Part shown: positions 1-9,816 of the stretch, piece by piece | Numbering within the stretch: the stretch's first letter is position 1 | Layout: every line of letters begins with the position of its first letter | From: Erinaceus europaeus | Lineage: Eukaryota > Chordata > Mammalia > Eulipotyphla > Erinaceidae | DNA: 64,000 nucleotides | NCBI RefSeq assembly: GCF_950295315.1 | Contig: NC_080164.1 | Coordinates: 58,441,546-58,505,545 of the forward strand | Reading direction: 5' to 3' | Notes under the pieces: generated by a model | Told to the model about the DNA's origin: nothing | What the model saw: only the letters and a program-made list of their open reading frames with translations | The model's database searches: none | Position numbers and translations under genes: made by a program

Positions 1-254
1 TTCTAATTATTATATCACATCATTACAACAAAAGTGAAGCTGAGGTCATAATATTGGAAACATTATAATTAGAACTTTAAAATGTATAATTGTTAAAATA
101 CAGTTATAATATTCCTAACAATAATACCAATAATATTAACAAATGTTCTAGATAGTATAGTACCTAATTTTATTAAGATCAAACTACTAATTGTAGTGGG
201 AAGCACTTGACTAAATTAAAATAACTTAGTAAATGATTTAAACAATATAAGAAC
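1..254. other. AT-rich unique DNA
   Basis: No repeat, gene or regulatory structure is recognised. Reading frames here are short and have no protein-like composition. Confidence 0.5.
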
Positions 255-465
255 AAGGGGACCAGGTGGGGGAGCATCTGATTAAGTGTACACATTATAG
301 AGAGAAAGGATGCAGGTTCAAGTCTCTCGTCCCCACCTGCAGAGGGAAAAGCTTCACAAGTGTTGAAACAGTGTTGTAGGTTTCTTTCTTTTTCTCTCCT
401 TATCTCTCTCTCCCCTCTCAATTTCTCTCTGTCTCTATCCAATAATAAATAAATAAAATACTTTT
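255..465 (+). mobile_element. tRNA-derived SINE, short-tail type
   Basis: A tRNA-like head has a B-box-like GGTTCAAGTC near 313, followed by CCCCACCTGCAG, a GAAGCAGTG-like segment, a C/T-rich body and a tail of AATAAATAAATAAA. The order matches the other SINEs of this type in the window (for example 43334-43545). It is considerably diverged, so it is an older copy. A pol III-transcribed, L1-mobilised origin is inferred from the family. Confidence 0.8.
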
Positions 466-860
466 TAAAATAATTTAAAGACAATAAAATAATCTACCAC
501 CTATCAAGTGCATATTACTTATCAGGCATTGCTGTCATTACATTTTTTTTAAATTTTACTAATATTGTTCATTACTTCTTAACAACATCAAAAGGTAAGT
601 TTATGTCCTCCTCTCATACTGAAATACTGACACCAAGACTTGCTCTTTGACTTGCTGAACTTTACACAGCTGGTAGTGCCTGAGATGCACTTCAAAATTA
701 TATCTGTTTCTCAGAGGAACTAAAAAGAATATTTGTTAAAAAGGTTGAATACAAGCTAAATTAATACAATAATTTCCTTCTTTATTTGCAAATATTTTTA
801 TTTTATAGTCAGGGTTTTATTGCTCTGGGCTGATTTTTTTCAAATAGAAAGAGAAATACA
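466..860. other. Unique DNA, nothing recognised
   Basis: AT-rich sequence between a SINE and an L1 copy. The last 15-20 bases (AAATAGAAAGAGAAATACA) probably hold the upstream target-site duplication of the following L1. Confidence 0.45.
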
Positions 861-1091
861 GAGGACAGAGCCAAGATGATGACTTGAAAACAGCTGCTGG
901 CATGAGCTCTGACAACAGCTGCTGGAAAGGGTAGGATACCTGGCCTTCAGCAGGATGGGGAATTAGGTATCCTAAGTGTGACACCAAGGAGGTGACTATA
1001 GCTTAATTTGGGTTAGAAAACAGAGAAAAAAAGAAAGGAAATTTTCTGATTATTTCCAAAGTGCACCCCTCTCCCACCCTATAACCAGACT

Positions 1092-1699
1092 CCTCACAGG
1101 ATGGGAGAAGATCTTCACATGCCGTACATCAGACAAGAGACTAACTACCAAAATATACAAACAGCTCAGCAAACTTAGCACCAAAAAAGCAAAGACCCCA
1201 TGCAAAAATGGGCAGAGGATATGAACAAAACAATCACTAAGGGAGAGATCCAAAAGGCTAACAAATATATGAAAAACTGCTCCTGGTCACTGATTGTCAG
1301 AGAAATGCAAATAAAGACAACATTGAGATACCACCTCACTCCTGTGAGAATGGCATACATCAAAAAGGACAGCAGCAACAAATGCTGGAGAGGCTGTGGG
1401 GACAGAGGAACTCTTCTGAACTGCTGGTGGGAATGTAAATTGGTCCAGCCTCTGTGGAGAGCAGTCTATAGAACTCTCACAAGGCTAGACATGGACCTTC
1501 CATATGACCCAGTAATTCCTATCCTGGTGATATACCCCAAGGATTCCATAACACCCAACCAAAAAGATATGTGTACATCTATGTTCATAGCAGCACAATT
1601 CATAATATCTAAAACCTGGAAGGAACCCAGGTGCCCAACAACAGATGAGTGGCTGAGAAAGCTGTGGTATATCTTTTTAATACATAGGCTTAGTCTTTG
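1092..1699 (+). pseudogene. LINE-1 ORF2 C-terminal remnant
   Basis: The translation reads as the ORF2 segment after the reverse transcriptase, including [10 protein letters not shown], a cysteine-rich motif and LVQPLWRAV. The family's CX3CX7HX4C motif is present, but the histidine is replaced by asparagine (TLLNCWWEC). The frame ends in unrelated 3' UTR sequence after the second deletion junction. It has no endonuclease or polymerase domain and cannot be functional. Confidence 0.85.
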
Positions 1700-1803
1700 A
1701 TATGTTGACTCTCTCAAAAGCCTAGACCAGGTAGAATGGAAGCAACTGGTGGCACAGCTATATACAAGATGTTGGGTATTATACAGCAAACCCTAACAAA
1801 GGG

Positions 1804-1851
1804 ACTTTTAAAAAAAGTTAAAAGTTAACTTTTAAAAAAAGTTAAAAGTTA
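1804..1851 (+). repeat. 24-base tandem duplication in L1 3' UTR
   Basis: Two exact 24-base copies (1804-1827 and 1828-1851) lie where the full-length L1 has a single ACTTTTCAAAGTTAACCC segment. The doubled stretch also forms an inverted repeat, with arms GTTAACTTTTA and TAAAAGTTAAC. Confidence 0.9.
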
Positions 1852-2782
1852 ACCCAATTACCAAATAATGTGATGATAACAGTAACTATCCATTGTTTTC
1901 TTGAACCCTATGACAGCAGGAACATCACATTTCCACTACAGAGCCTATATTTCCCTCAGTTGTCGAACCTTAGGGTGGGTCACACTTTACTGCAAGCTTC
2001 TCTCAATTCATATCAAATAATACTGCTTTCGCCAATCAGAACCTAATCAAAGCAATGAGTGTCACCTCAGCATGCTTCACTTCAGACTGTGTCCAGAGAC
2101 TTCAGGTGTGAAATGACAACCCTTCAGCTTCATTACTCGGGTGAGACCTTTACGTTCATAGTATTCTCTAATTCCATTCCAGGTGATTCACTTCCTAATA
2201 AAGTCCCAAAACCTAGATATAGATCAGGTCCCCTGAGATAAAGCATATGTTCACATGTATCCATAAACTAGGGCAAAATACCTGAAAGCAGAAGTACACT
2301 AGAATCTGCAGTGAGTGCCCCCCAACACTTCATCTGCACTATTCCAGCCTTTAGGTTCATAACTATTCAATAATTTGTTTGGCTTTGTATGTTAACTCTC
2401 TTTTCAGCCACCAGGTTCCAGATGCCAGCATGATGCCAACCAGACTTCCCTGGACACATGACTCCACCAAGGTGTCCTGGAGCTGTGCTTCCCCAGAGAC
2501 CCACCCTACTAGGGAATGAAAGAGGCAGACTGGGAGTATGGATCGACCAGTCAAAGCCCATGTTCATCAGGGAAGCAATTACAGAAGCCAGACCTTCCAT
2601 CTTCTGTAACCCACAATAACCTTGGGTCCATACTCCCAGATGGATAAAGAATGGTAAAGCTATCAGGGGAGAGGTGGGATATAGAGATCTGGTGTTGGGA
2701 ATTGTGTGAAGTTGTACCCCTCCTATCCTATTGTTTTGTTAATGTCTCTTTTTTAAAATTAATTAATTAATTAAAAGAAAGA

Positions 2783-2982
2783 NNNNNNNNNNNNNNNNNN
2801 NNNNNNNNNNNNNNNNNNNNNNNNNNNNNNNNNNNNNNNNNNNNNNNNNNNNNNNNNNNNNNNNNNNNNNNNNNNNNNNNNNNNNNNNNNNNNNNNNNNN
2901 NNNNNNNNNNNNNNNNNNNNNNNNNNNNNNNNNNNNNNNNNNNNNNNNNNNNNNNNNNNNNNNNNNNNNNNNNNNNNNNNNN
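2783..2982. other. Assembly gap of 200 N
   Basis: Exactly 200 consecutive N, starting within the A-rich tail of the L1 at 861. The round length suggests a scaffold gap of conventional rather than measured size. Any reading frame through it is meaningless. Confidence 0.98.
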
Positions 2983-3184
2983 AAACACCTTTCCATAGAA
3001 GCTTCTTCAAACTGGGGGACCTGTCTGAACCTGGGTTTGGTGCATGACAAACCTTGACATCCCAAAAATGTTTATTAAAATTCAAGGAAAAAAAGAGAAA
3101 GAAAAGGGGGAAGGATGAAAAAAATAAGAAGAAAAAAAAAGAAATTGTGACATTCTACAACAAACAGAACTGTGATAAGCACGT

Positions 3185-3186
<2 letters not shown>
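2983..3186. other. Short unique and A-rich stretch
   Basis: About 80 bases of unassigned sequence are followed by an A/G-rich run (3087-3150). No family is recognised. Confidence 0.4.

Positions 3187-3225
<39 letters not shown>
3187..3225 (+). repeat. (CA)n microsatellite
   Basis: An uninterrupted run of about 19 CA dinucleotides. It is a typical length-variable mammalian microsatellite. Confidence 0.97.
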
Positions 3226-3226
<1 letters not shown>

Positions 3227-3656
3227 GTGGCTGAGTGGTGGCTTACCAAGTAGAATGCACATATTATATGCACTAAAACTTTAGGAGGGGGAGTCAGGTG
3301 GTAGAATAGCGGGTTAAGCACATGTGGCGCAAAGCGCAAGGACAGGCATAAGGATCCTGGTTCGAGCCCCCGTCACTTCACAAGCAAGTCTGCAGGTGTC
3401 TTTCACTCCCCCTCTCTGTCTTCCCCTCCTCTTTTGATTTCTCTCTGTCCTATCCAACAACGACAACAATAATAATACCTATAACAATAAAAACAAGGGC
3501 AACAAAAGGGAATAAATAAATTAATTAAATAAATAAATAAAAACTTTAGGAGGAAGGCTCATTACTGATGGAACACTGCTGTAGTTGTCTCCCTCTCCCT
3601 ATCTATCTCTCTGTTTCTCACCTGCTAGCAAAAACTAATAATTGAATAAATAATAA
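3226..3656 (+). mobile_element. Older SINE split by a younger SINE
   Basis: GAGTGGTGGCTTACCAAGTAGAATGCACATATTATATGCA (about 3233-3272, in pieces) resembles a SINE head of the short-tail type. After the inserted SINE and its TSD, the body resumes near 3554 with GGAACACTGCTG, a C/T-rich segment and an AATAAATAATAA tail. The outer copy is well diverged. Confidence 0.6.
3289..3539 (+). mobile_element. tRNA-derived SINE (ERI-like, long CAA tail)
   Basis: The head is GGAGTCAGGTGG, with a degraded A box, then GCGCAAAGCGCAAGGAC and a B box GGTTCGAGCCC. The body is C/T-rich, and the tail contains CAACAACGACAAC and ACAAGGGCAACAAAAGGG before AATAAATAAA. Direct repeats AAAACTTTAGGAGG flank it at 3275-3288 and 3540-3553 (14 of 14), giving exact ends and showing insertion by target-primed reverse transcription. 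Confidence 0.92.
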
Positions 3657-3665
3657 TTTTTTTAA

Positions 3666-3720
3666 AAACATACTCAAGACCAGAGAGATATCTCAGTGAT
3701 AAGTATAGAAATTTAACTCA
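3666..3720 (+). mobile_element. Left half of a SINE interrupted by the full-length L1
   Basis: GACCAGAGAGATATCTCAGTG resembles the 5' head of another tRNA-derived SINE family in this genome. The sequence stops at the L1 at 3721 and its continuation appears at 11197. The last 14 bases, AGAAATTTAACTCA, are the L1 target-site duplication. Confidence 0.7.
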
Positions 3721-5052
3721 GAGGAGTTAGGAAGATGGCGGCCTGAGAAGTCGCTAACAGCGAGTGCTCTGATCGCATCGTCGGCAACGGTAGGATTTTC
3801 TGCCTTTAGCAGTCCAGTCAATAAGGGGGGACACCAAAGAAGTGATTACAGTTTAATTTGGGTTAAGAATTAGAGTAAAGGTGACACGGACTAGCGGGGC
3901 GCCAGAATTCCCAGGCGGCGCCGGGCAAGGCGAGTGCGCCAGGCATTGTCCTCCGCCAGCCCAGGAAGGCGGCTCCTCCACCGGTTGCAGAGCGCGTGGG
4001 CAGAGGACCCGGAGAGAGCACTTTAGCTCGGGGGCTTCCTCTTGGGAGTCTCCAGGGTCCACCGCGACCCTGAGGGCGGATCCAAAGACTTCTTGAGTAT
4101 AGCTCTCATTGGATCAAAGGACATGGAGTTAGTTTTCATTTTTGAGAAATCCTTTAAAAAGGTCTGGAGGGGGGGGTTTCCCGGAAGATGGCGGACTGAG
4201 AAGCGGCTAGCCTTGGAGCTCTGGACACATCTCGTGTAAACAATAGGATTTTCTGCCTTTAGCAGGCCAGCCAATAAGGGGCCATAGCGGTAACAACAAG
4301 GAGGTGTCTATAACTTAATTTGGGTTAAGAATTAGAGTAGGGGAAAAAAATTCTTTTTTCTTTCTTATAATTTTCAAGCATACATCCTTCCCGCCGCCCC
4401 CCCCCCCCCCCCATAAGCAGTGCCTGGGACCAGCTACTAGCAGGATACCCCATACCACCAAACAGGGTGTTGTTTTTTTTTTTTTTTAATTCACTGATAC
4501 ACATTTGGGAAGTTCCTCGCACTGCTCTTTAATTACAACTCTTCTTCTTATCTTCTCCCTTTTCTCTCTCTTATCTCTCTCTATCTCTTTTTTTTTTTAA
4601 TCTTGTCATACACTTCTTTCTTTGCCTTTCTGAATTTGTGAATTACTTTGGGGAAGAAATCTGACCCAGAGTGGACTCTCTATGTGTGTATCTCTGCTCT
4701 AGTTCCCTTTACACTTTTGTTACCCCTAGAATATACACTGGATAGTAGATTTGCATAACTGTCTATTCTTGCTATCCTCTCTTTCTTTTCTCTTTCTTCA
4801 CTGGGATTTGGTTACTATTTTTTCACGGACTGGAGAAATTGTTTGGCTAACTGGTAACAATTAAACTCCTTCAATACTTACTTCAGTTGCTACTGTTATT
4901 CTGGAGGTTGGTGAGTGCAATTGTCATAAAGGTATTTAGTACAGTGTTACTTGTGCTCAAAACACAACAACTGAGGAACAACAGAGCATAAAAAAAAAGA
5001 GAGAAACACATAAAAAAATGGGTAGATTAAAAACAAATAAAACTGCTACCCA
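3721..5052 (+). promoter_or_regulatory. LINE-1 5' UTR with duplicated promoter unit
   Basis: Two related units follow each other. Unit 1 (3721 to about 4183) and unit 2 (from about 4184) each begin with AAGATGGCGG (3732 and 4185), followed by AGGATTTTCTGCCTTTAGCAG and later AATTTGGGTTAAGAATTAGA. Unit 1 contains a CpG-rich block at about 3880-4085 with roughly 18 CpG by eye, against very AT-rich surroundings. Unit 2 continues into a T/C-rich leader with a long C run near 4393. AAGATGGC at the start of L1 resembles the YY1 site known to position transcription in human L1, so an internal pol II promoter is inferred. The UTR is unusually long because of the doubling. Confidence 0.85.
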
Positions 5053-5931
5053 ATGAATGAAGACAAGAGCCCAGAAGAAACCACAAATCAGTCAGAAGTA
5101 ACCATAGATAAGAAAAGTATGCAAGCAATAATAAACTTATTAATCACAGAAATGAAAACAACATTGGAGGAAAGGAATGGCAGTATTAGGGAAACAACAG
5201 TTGAGACCCCCAAGGAAAATACTGATTATCTTGAGACAATTAGAGAACTGAAAGCTGAAATAGCTGTAATGAAGAAAGAAGCTGAGGCAAGGGAAAGCAG
5301 ACTAACAGAAGCAGAAAACAGAATTAGTCAGACAGAGGATGAGTTAGAGAAAACTAAGAAAGAGGTGAAAGAGCTTAAAAAGAGATTGAGAGACACTGAA
5401 AACAACAACAGAGACATATGGGATGATCTCAAAAGAAGTAACATTCGTATAATTGGCCTGCCAGAGGAAGAAAGAGAGGAAGGGGAAGAAAACATTCTAG
5501 AGGAAATAATACAAGAAAATTTCCCAGACCTGAATAACAGAAAGGATATCAAGGTTCAAGAGGCCCAGAGAGTACCAAACAGAATCAACCCAGACCTGAA
5601 GACACCAAGACACATCATAGTCACAATGAGAAGAAGTAAGGATAAAGAAAGGATCCTAAAGGCTGCAAGAGAGAAACAAAAAGTCACATACAGGGGAAAA
5701 CCCATAAGACTATCTGCAGATTTCTCAACTCAAACTCTAAAAGCCAGAAGGCAGTGGCAAGATATCTATCGAGCCCTGAATGAAAAAGGGTTTCAACCAA
5801 GGATAATATATCCTGCTAGACTTTCATTCAAGCTAGATGGAGGGATCAAAACCTTCTTAGACAAACAACAGTTAAAGGAGGCAACTATCACCAAGCCGGC
5901 CCTGAAAGAGGTACTAAAAGACCTCTTATAA
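5053..5931 (+). CDS. LINE-1 ORF1 protein (RNA-binding chaperone), intact
   Basis: An open frame of 292 codons. ORF1p forms trimers that coat L1 RNA and assist target-primed reverse transcription in the ribonucleoprotein. Residues about 55-125 are rich in E, K and L in a heptad-like pattern (the coiled coil). An RRM-like domain follows from about 128 (RSNIRIIGLPEE at 128-139), with TPRHIIV at 184-190. The C-terminal domain (about 206-285) has GKPIRLSAD, ARRQW and YPARLSF. The length is below the 338 residues of human ORF1p; the difference is N-terminal, which is the variable part of the family. The start is the first ATG after the long UTR and fits the in-frame MNEDKSPEE reading. It ends 60 bases before ORF2, as expected for the bicistronic mRNA. 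No stop or frameshift is seen. Confidence 0.95.
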   Translation: MNEDKSPEETTNQSEVTIDKKSMQAIINLLITEMKTTLEERNGSIRETTVETPKENTDYLETIRELKAEIAVMKKEAEARESRLTEAENRISQTEDELEKTKKEVKELKKRLRDTENNNRDIWDDLKRSNIRIIGLPEEEREEGEENILEEIIQENFPDLNNRKDIKVQEAQRVPNRINPDLKTPRHIIVTMRRSKDKERILKAAREKQKVTYRGKPIRLSADFSTQTLKARRQWQDIYRALNEKGFQPRIIYPARLSFKLDGGIKTFLDKQQLKEATITKPALKEVLKDLL

Positions 5932-5991
5932 ACAAGAACATCACTATAATACTTGCAATATATCAGAGTAAACAAATTGTTTTTTAGAACA

Positions 5992-8900
5992 ATGGCACTA
6001 CAATACATTAAATCCATAATATCAATAAATGTCAATGGCTTAAACTCACCCATCAAAAGGCACAGGGTGGGGGGATGGATCAGAAAACATAACCCAACCA
6101 TATGCTGCTTGCAAGAATCCCATCTGTCACAACAAGATAAACACAGACTTAAAGTGAAAGGATGGAAAACTATCATACAGGCTAACGGTCCACAAAAAAG
6201 GGCAGGAACAGCCATTCTCATCTCAGACACGATAGATTTTAAATTAAATAAAGTAATAAAAGATAGGCAAGGACATTACATAATGATTAGAGGATCAATC
6301 AGCCAAGAAGATTTAACAATTATTAACATCTATGCACCCAACGAGGGACCATCTAAATACATTAAGCATCTACTGAAAGAAATTCAAAAATACATCAATA
6401 GTAATACAATAATAGTGGGAGACTTCAATACCCCACTCTCACACTTAGACAGATCAACAAAGCAGAGAACCAATAAAGATACAAGAGAATAGAATGAAGA
6501 GATTGACAGACTAGACCTCTTGGACATTTTCAGACTGTTCCACCCCAAAAAACTGGAATACACCTTCTTTTCAAATCCACATAACACATACTCAAGGATA
6601 GACCACATGTTAGGCCACAAAGACAGCATCAATAAATTCAAGAGCATTGAAATCATCCCAAGTATCTTCTCAGACCACAGTGGAGTAAAACTAACTTTTA
6701 ACAACAAATGGAAAATTATTAAAAGACATAGAATTTGGAAACTAAACAACATGCTCCTTAAGAACCACTGGGTCAGAGACTCACTCAAACAGGAAATTCA
6801 AATGTTCCTGGAAACTAATGAAAATGAAGACACAACCTATCAAAATATTTGGGACACAGCGAAAGCAGTACTGAGAGGGAAACTTATAGCCATACAATCA
6901 CATATTAAACACCAAGAAGAAGCCCAAATGAACGACCTTACTACACACCTCAAAGACTTAGAGGAAGAGGAACAAAGGAACCCTAAAGCAACCAGAAGGA
7001 CAGAAATCACTAAAGTTAGAGCAGAAATAAACAACATCGAAAATAAAAGAACCATACAAAAGATCAATGAAGCCAAATGTTGGTTCTTTGAAAGATTAAA
7101 CAAAATTGACAAACCCCTAGCCAGACTCACCAAACAAAAAAGAGAGAAGACTCAAATTAATAGAATTGTAAACAATACAGGAGATATCACAACTGACACC
7201 ACAGAAATCCAGAGAATTCTGCGAAACTTCTATAAAGAACTATATGCCACCAAGCTAGAGAATCTGGAAGAAATGGAACAATTCCTAGAAACCTATGCAC
7301 TTCCAAAACTGAACCAAGAAGAACTACAAAATCTAAATGCACCAATCACAGAAAAAGAAATTGAAACCGTTATTAAGAATCTCCCCAACAACAAAAGTCC
7401 TGGACCAGATGGCTTCACAAACGAATTCTACAAAACTTTCAGGAAACAGTTAATACCCATACTTCTTAAGCGATTCCATAAGATTGAAGAAACAGGAATA
7501 CTCCCTTCCACCTTTTATGAAGCCAACATCACCCTGATACCAAAAGCTGATAGGGACAGAACAAAAAAGGAAAACTACAGACCAATATCTCTGATGAACA
7601 TAGATGCCAAAATATTAAACAAGATCTTGGCCAACCGGATACAGCAACACATCAAAAAGATTGTTCATCATGACCAAGTGGGATTCATCCCAGGAATGCA
7701 AGGCTGGTTCAACATCCGTAAATCAATCAATGTCATTCATCACATCAATAAAAGCAAAGCCAAAAACCACATGATTATCTCAATAGATGCAGAGAAAGCC
7801 TTTGACAAAATCCAACACCCGTTCATCCTCAAAACTCTACAAAAAATGGGAATAGATGGGAAATTCCTCAAGATAGTGGAGTCTATATATAGCAAACCTA
7901 CAGCCAACATCATACTCAATGGACAGAAGCTGAAAGCATTCCCCCTCAGATCGGGGACTAGACAGGGCTGTCCACTGTCACCGTTACTCTTCAACATAGT
8001 ATTGGAAGTTCTTGCCATAGCAATCAGGCAAGAGAAAGAAATCAAAGGGATACAGATTGGAAGGGAAGAAGTCAAGCTCTCACTATTTGCAGATGATATG
8101 ATTGTATACATAGAAAGACCTAAAGAATCCAGAAGAAAATTACTGGAAGTTGTTAGGCAATATAGCAAGGTATCAGGCTACAAAATCAATGTACAAAAAT
8201 CAATGGCATTTCTTTATGAAAACACTAAATCTGAAGAATAAGACATCCAGAAATCACTCCCATTTACTGTTTCAGCAAAATCAATCAAATACCTAGGAAT
8301 AAAGTTGACCAAAGAAGTGAAAGACTTGTATGCTGAAAACTATGAGTCGCTACTCAAGGAGATAGAAACTGATACCAAGAAATGGAAAGATATCCCATGC
8401 TCATGGATTGGAAGAATAAATATCATCAAAATGAATATTCTCCCCAGAGCCATATACAAATTTAATGGAATACCCATCAAAGTTCCACCAGGCTTCTTTA
8501 AGAGAATAGAACAAACACTACAATCATTTATCTGGAACCTGAAAACACCTAGAATTGCCAAAACCATCTTAAGGAAAAGAAACAGAAATGGAGGCATCAC
8601 ACTCCCAGACCTAAAACTATATTATAAAGCCATCATCATCAAAACAGCGTGGTACTGGAACAAAAATAGGCACACAGACCAGTGGAACAGAATTGAAAGC
8701 CCAGAAGTAAATCCCAACCCCTATGGGCATCTAATCTTTGATAAGGGGGCCCAAAGTATTAAATGAAAAAAGGAGGCTCTCTTCAATAAATGGTGCTGGG
8801 AAAATTGGGTTGAAACATGCAGAAGAATGAAATTGAACCACTTTATCTCACCAGAAACAAAAATCAACTCCAAATGGATCAAAGATATGGATGTCAGACC

Positions 8901-9816
8901 AGAAACAATCAAATACTTAGAGGAAAACATTGGTAAAACACTTTCCCACCTACACCTCAAGGACATCTTTGATGAATCAAACCCAATTGCAAGGAAGACC
9001 AAAGCAGAAACAAACCAATGGGACTACATCAAATTGGAAAGCTTCTGCACATCCAAAGAAACTATTAAACAAACAGAGAGACCCCTCACAGAATGGGAGA
9101 AGATCTTCACATGCCAGACATCAGACAAGAAACTAATCACCAAAATATATAAAGAGCTCAGCAAACTTAGCACCAAAAAAGCAAATGACCCCATCCAAAA
9201 ATGGGCAGAGGAAATGAACAAAACATTCACCACAGAGGAGATCCAAAAGGCTAACAAACATATGAAAAACTGCTCTAAGTCACTGATTGTCAGAGAAATG
9301 CAAATTAAGACAACACTAAGATACCACCTCACTCCTGTAAGAATGGCATACATCAAAAAGGACAGCAGCAACAAATGCTGGAGAGGATGTGGGGACAGAG
9401 GAACCCTTTTACATTGCTGGTGGGAATGTAAATTGGTACAGCCTCTGTGGAGAGCAGTCTGGAAAACTCTCAGAAGGCTAGACATGGACCTTCCATATGA
9501 CCCAATAATTCCTCTCCTGGGGTTATACCCCAAGGACTCCATAACACCCAACCAAAAAGAGGTGTGTACTCCTATGTTCATAGCAGCACAATTCATAATA
9601 GCTAAAACCTGGAAGCAACCCAGGTGCCCAACACCAGATGAGTGGCTGAGAAAGCTGTGGTATATATACACAATGGAATACTATGCAGCTATCAAGAACA
9701 ATGAACCCACCTTCTCTGACCCATCTTGGACAGAGCTAGAAGGAATTATGTTAAGTGAACTAAGTCAGAAACATAAAGATGAGTATGGGATGATCCCACT
9801 CATCAACAGAAGCTGA
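5992..9816 (+). pseudogene. LINE-1 ORF2 (endonuclease-reverse transcriptase), three nonsense codons
   Basis: One colinear frame of 1,274 codons plus stop, almost exactly the length of human ORF2p (1,275). Stops interrupt it at codon 167 (TAG, 6490-6492), codon 750 (TAA, 8239-8241) and codon 925 (TGA, 8764-8766). The copy at 53616-57527 has glutamate and tryptophan codons at the last two places. The start at 5992 (MALQYIKSI) is chosen over the in-frame ATG at 5953 because it follows the usual spacer and matches the family N-terminus. Apurinic-endonuclease-like residues are visible: E42, D144-F-N146 and the D228-H229 pair. The RT catalytic FADD is at 699-702 and the C-terminal CX3CX7HX4C at 1129-1146. 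Known role: nicking at T/A-rich sites and copying RNA from the nick. Truncation at codon 167 should leave only part of the endonuclease. Confidence 0.95.

Larger units (their letters stand above)
861..2782 (+). mobile_element. Old LINE-1 copy with two internal deletions
   Basis: The element starts with an old-type L1 5' end (AAGATGATGAC near 872, then GCTGCTGGCATGAGC) and follows the 5' UTR to about 1085. It then jumps directly into the C-terminal part of ORF2 (about 1092-1670). A second jump near 1671 leaves ORF2 at codons for LRKLWYI and resumes in the 3' UTR at TTTTTAATACATAGGC, skipping about 425 bases present in the full-length copy at 3721-11196. The 3' UTR is the short form. The A-rich tail runs into an assembly gap at 2783. 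Both joints show a few shared bases, so deletion or template jumping is more likely than splicing. Confidence 0.85.

Noticed and set aside
1080..1100. Splice junction of a spliced L1 RNA
   Set aside because: Neither side offers a GT donor or a fitting AG acceptor; shared bases at the joint explain it better.
3880..4090. CpG island of a host gene
   Set aside because: The GC-rich block lies inside the L1 5' UTR between exact TSDs and has no exon or gene beside it.
5953..5991. Upstream ATG at 5953 as the ORF2 start
   Set aside because: It would leave only a 21-base spacer and add 13 residues with no counterpart in the family; MALQYIKSI at 5992 fits the known N-terminus.
5328..9671. Long minus-strand frames opposite ORF1 and ORF2
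   Set aside because: They are shadows of the A-rich L1 coding strand and show no domain of their own.
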